DNA from: Aeriscardovia sp040773385
GTDB taxonomy: Bacteria; Actinomycetota; Actinomycetes; Actinomycetales; Bifidobacteriaceae
Direction of reading: 5' to 3'
Assembly: GCA_040773385.1 (NCBI GenBank)
Contig: JAXGWH010000040.1
Location: forward strand, 1-12,950
Length of the DNA: 12,950 nucleotides
The position numbers and the translations under genes were made by a program. Under the pieces are notes generated by a model that worked only from the letters and a program-made list of their open reading frames with translations, had not been told where the DNA came from and made no database searches. Below are positions 12,701-12,950 of this stretch, piece by piece (position 1 is the stretch's first letter; every line of letters begins with the position of its first letter).

Positions 12701-12950
12701 TCTCTTGCCAATATCTGGCGCAGACGGCGATCCTTCAGATCGGCCTTCGACAAGCAACGGTACTCTGCCCGTCGCCGCTTCCTCCTCCGCGCCGTTTCTC
12801 CTCTCCTCTTTTCAGTGCTCCACCTTTCCCCCAATGCCTTTGGACATGCAGGTGCCGGCCCCCGTTTTCTTCCGCGCCGCACCCTTCCCCCATGCCCGCC
12901 CGTGTGTAGATTGAGACTCAGGAGAAACGTCAGGGCAGCCGGGATATCAC
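12701..12950. other. Window end, no gene recognised
   Basis: About 250 bp upstream of the DUF4234 gene. From roughly 12765 to 12905 the plus strand is strongly pyrimidine-rich. A 66-codon Arg-rich minus-strand ORF here (GTG at 12882, overlapping the DUF4234 start as ATGA) has no family resemblance and is not called. No clear promoter was seen. Confidence 0.4.

Noticed and set aside
12682..12882. 66-codon Arg-rich ORF overlapping the DUF4234 start by ATGA
   Set aside because: The overlap suggests coupling, but the GTG start has a purine run directly adjacent with no proper spacing, and the composition only mirrors the pyrimidine-rich opposite strand.

Overview
The window is GC-rich, actinobacterial DNA. 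The best guess is a Bifidobacterium or close relative: Shine-Dalgarno sites are strong, ribosomal protein L31 is a cysteine-free type B form, and the rest is a LacI regulator, AAT-family permeases and an intracellular GH78 rhamnosidase. That assignment is inferred from gene content, not from a marker gene. No phage, insertion sequence, CRISPR array or rRNA is visible.

Layout. 1-885 (minus): a GNAT acetyltransferase followed 7 bp later by tRNA-Lys(UUU). 1041-1529 (plus): L31 type B (rpmE2) with an extended -10 promoter, a large dyad at the predicted start of transcription and a strong terminator. 1665-2327 (plus): a maltose/galactoside-type O-acetyltransferase broken by one in-frame TAG. 2258-3025 (minus): an SRAP (YedK/HMCES) abasic-site protein whose extended C-terminus overlaps the pseudogene. 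3224-3499 (plus): an unrecognised 91-residue protein. 3512-4606 (minus): a LacI-family regulator.

4607-5187 is a 580-bp gap with many short palindromes and a minus-strand intrinsic terminator that no recognisable gene explains. 5188-6765 (plus) and 8391-6817 (minus) are two convergent amino-acid permeases sharing a palindromic terminator. Upstream of the second permease on the same strand lies a 1050-residue alpha-L-rhamnosidase (11617-8465), preceded by three contiguous head-to-tail repeats of 23, 23 and 21 bp. 11786-12036 (minus) is a frameshifted YoeB toxin gene with no visible YefM antitoxin. 12200-12685 (minus) is a small DUF4234 membrane protein with its own terminator.

How it fits together. 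The rhamnosidase has no signal peptide, so it probably acts on imported rhamnosides. The LacI regulator or an activator at the direct repeats could control it, but this is inference. No rhamnoside transporter or rhamnose catabolic gene is in the window. The region also looks eroded: two genes (O-acetyltransferase, YoeB) each carry one inactivating lesion at or before catalytic residues. Several proteins (GNAT, SRAP, GH78, DUF4234) carry low-complexity or tandem-repeat segments that look recently expanded. I did not find a convincing new multi-gene system. The best leads are the GH78 inserts, its upstream repeats, the orphan terminator and the rpmE2 promoter-operator.
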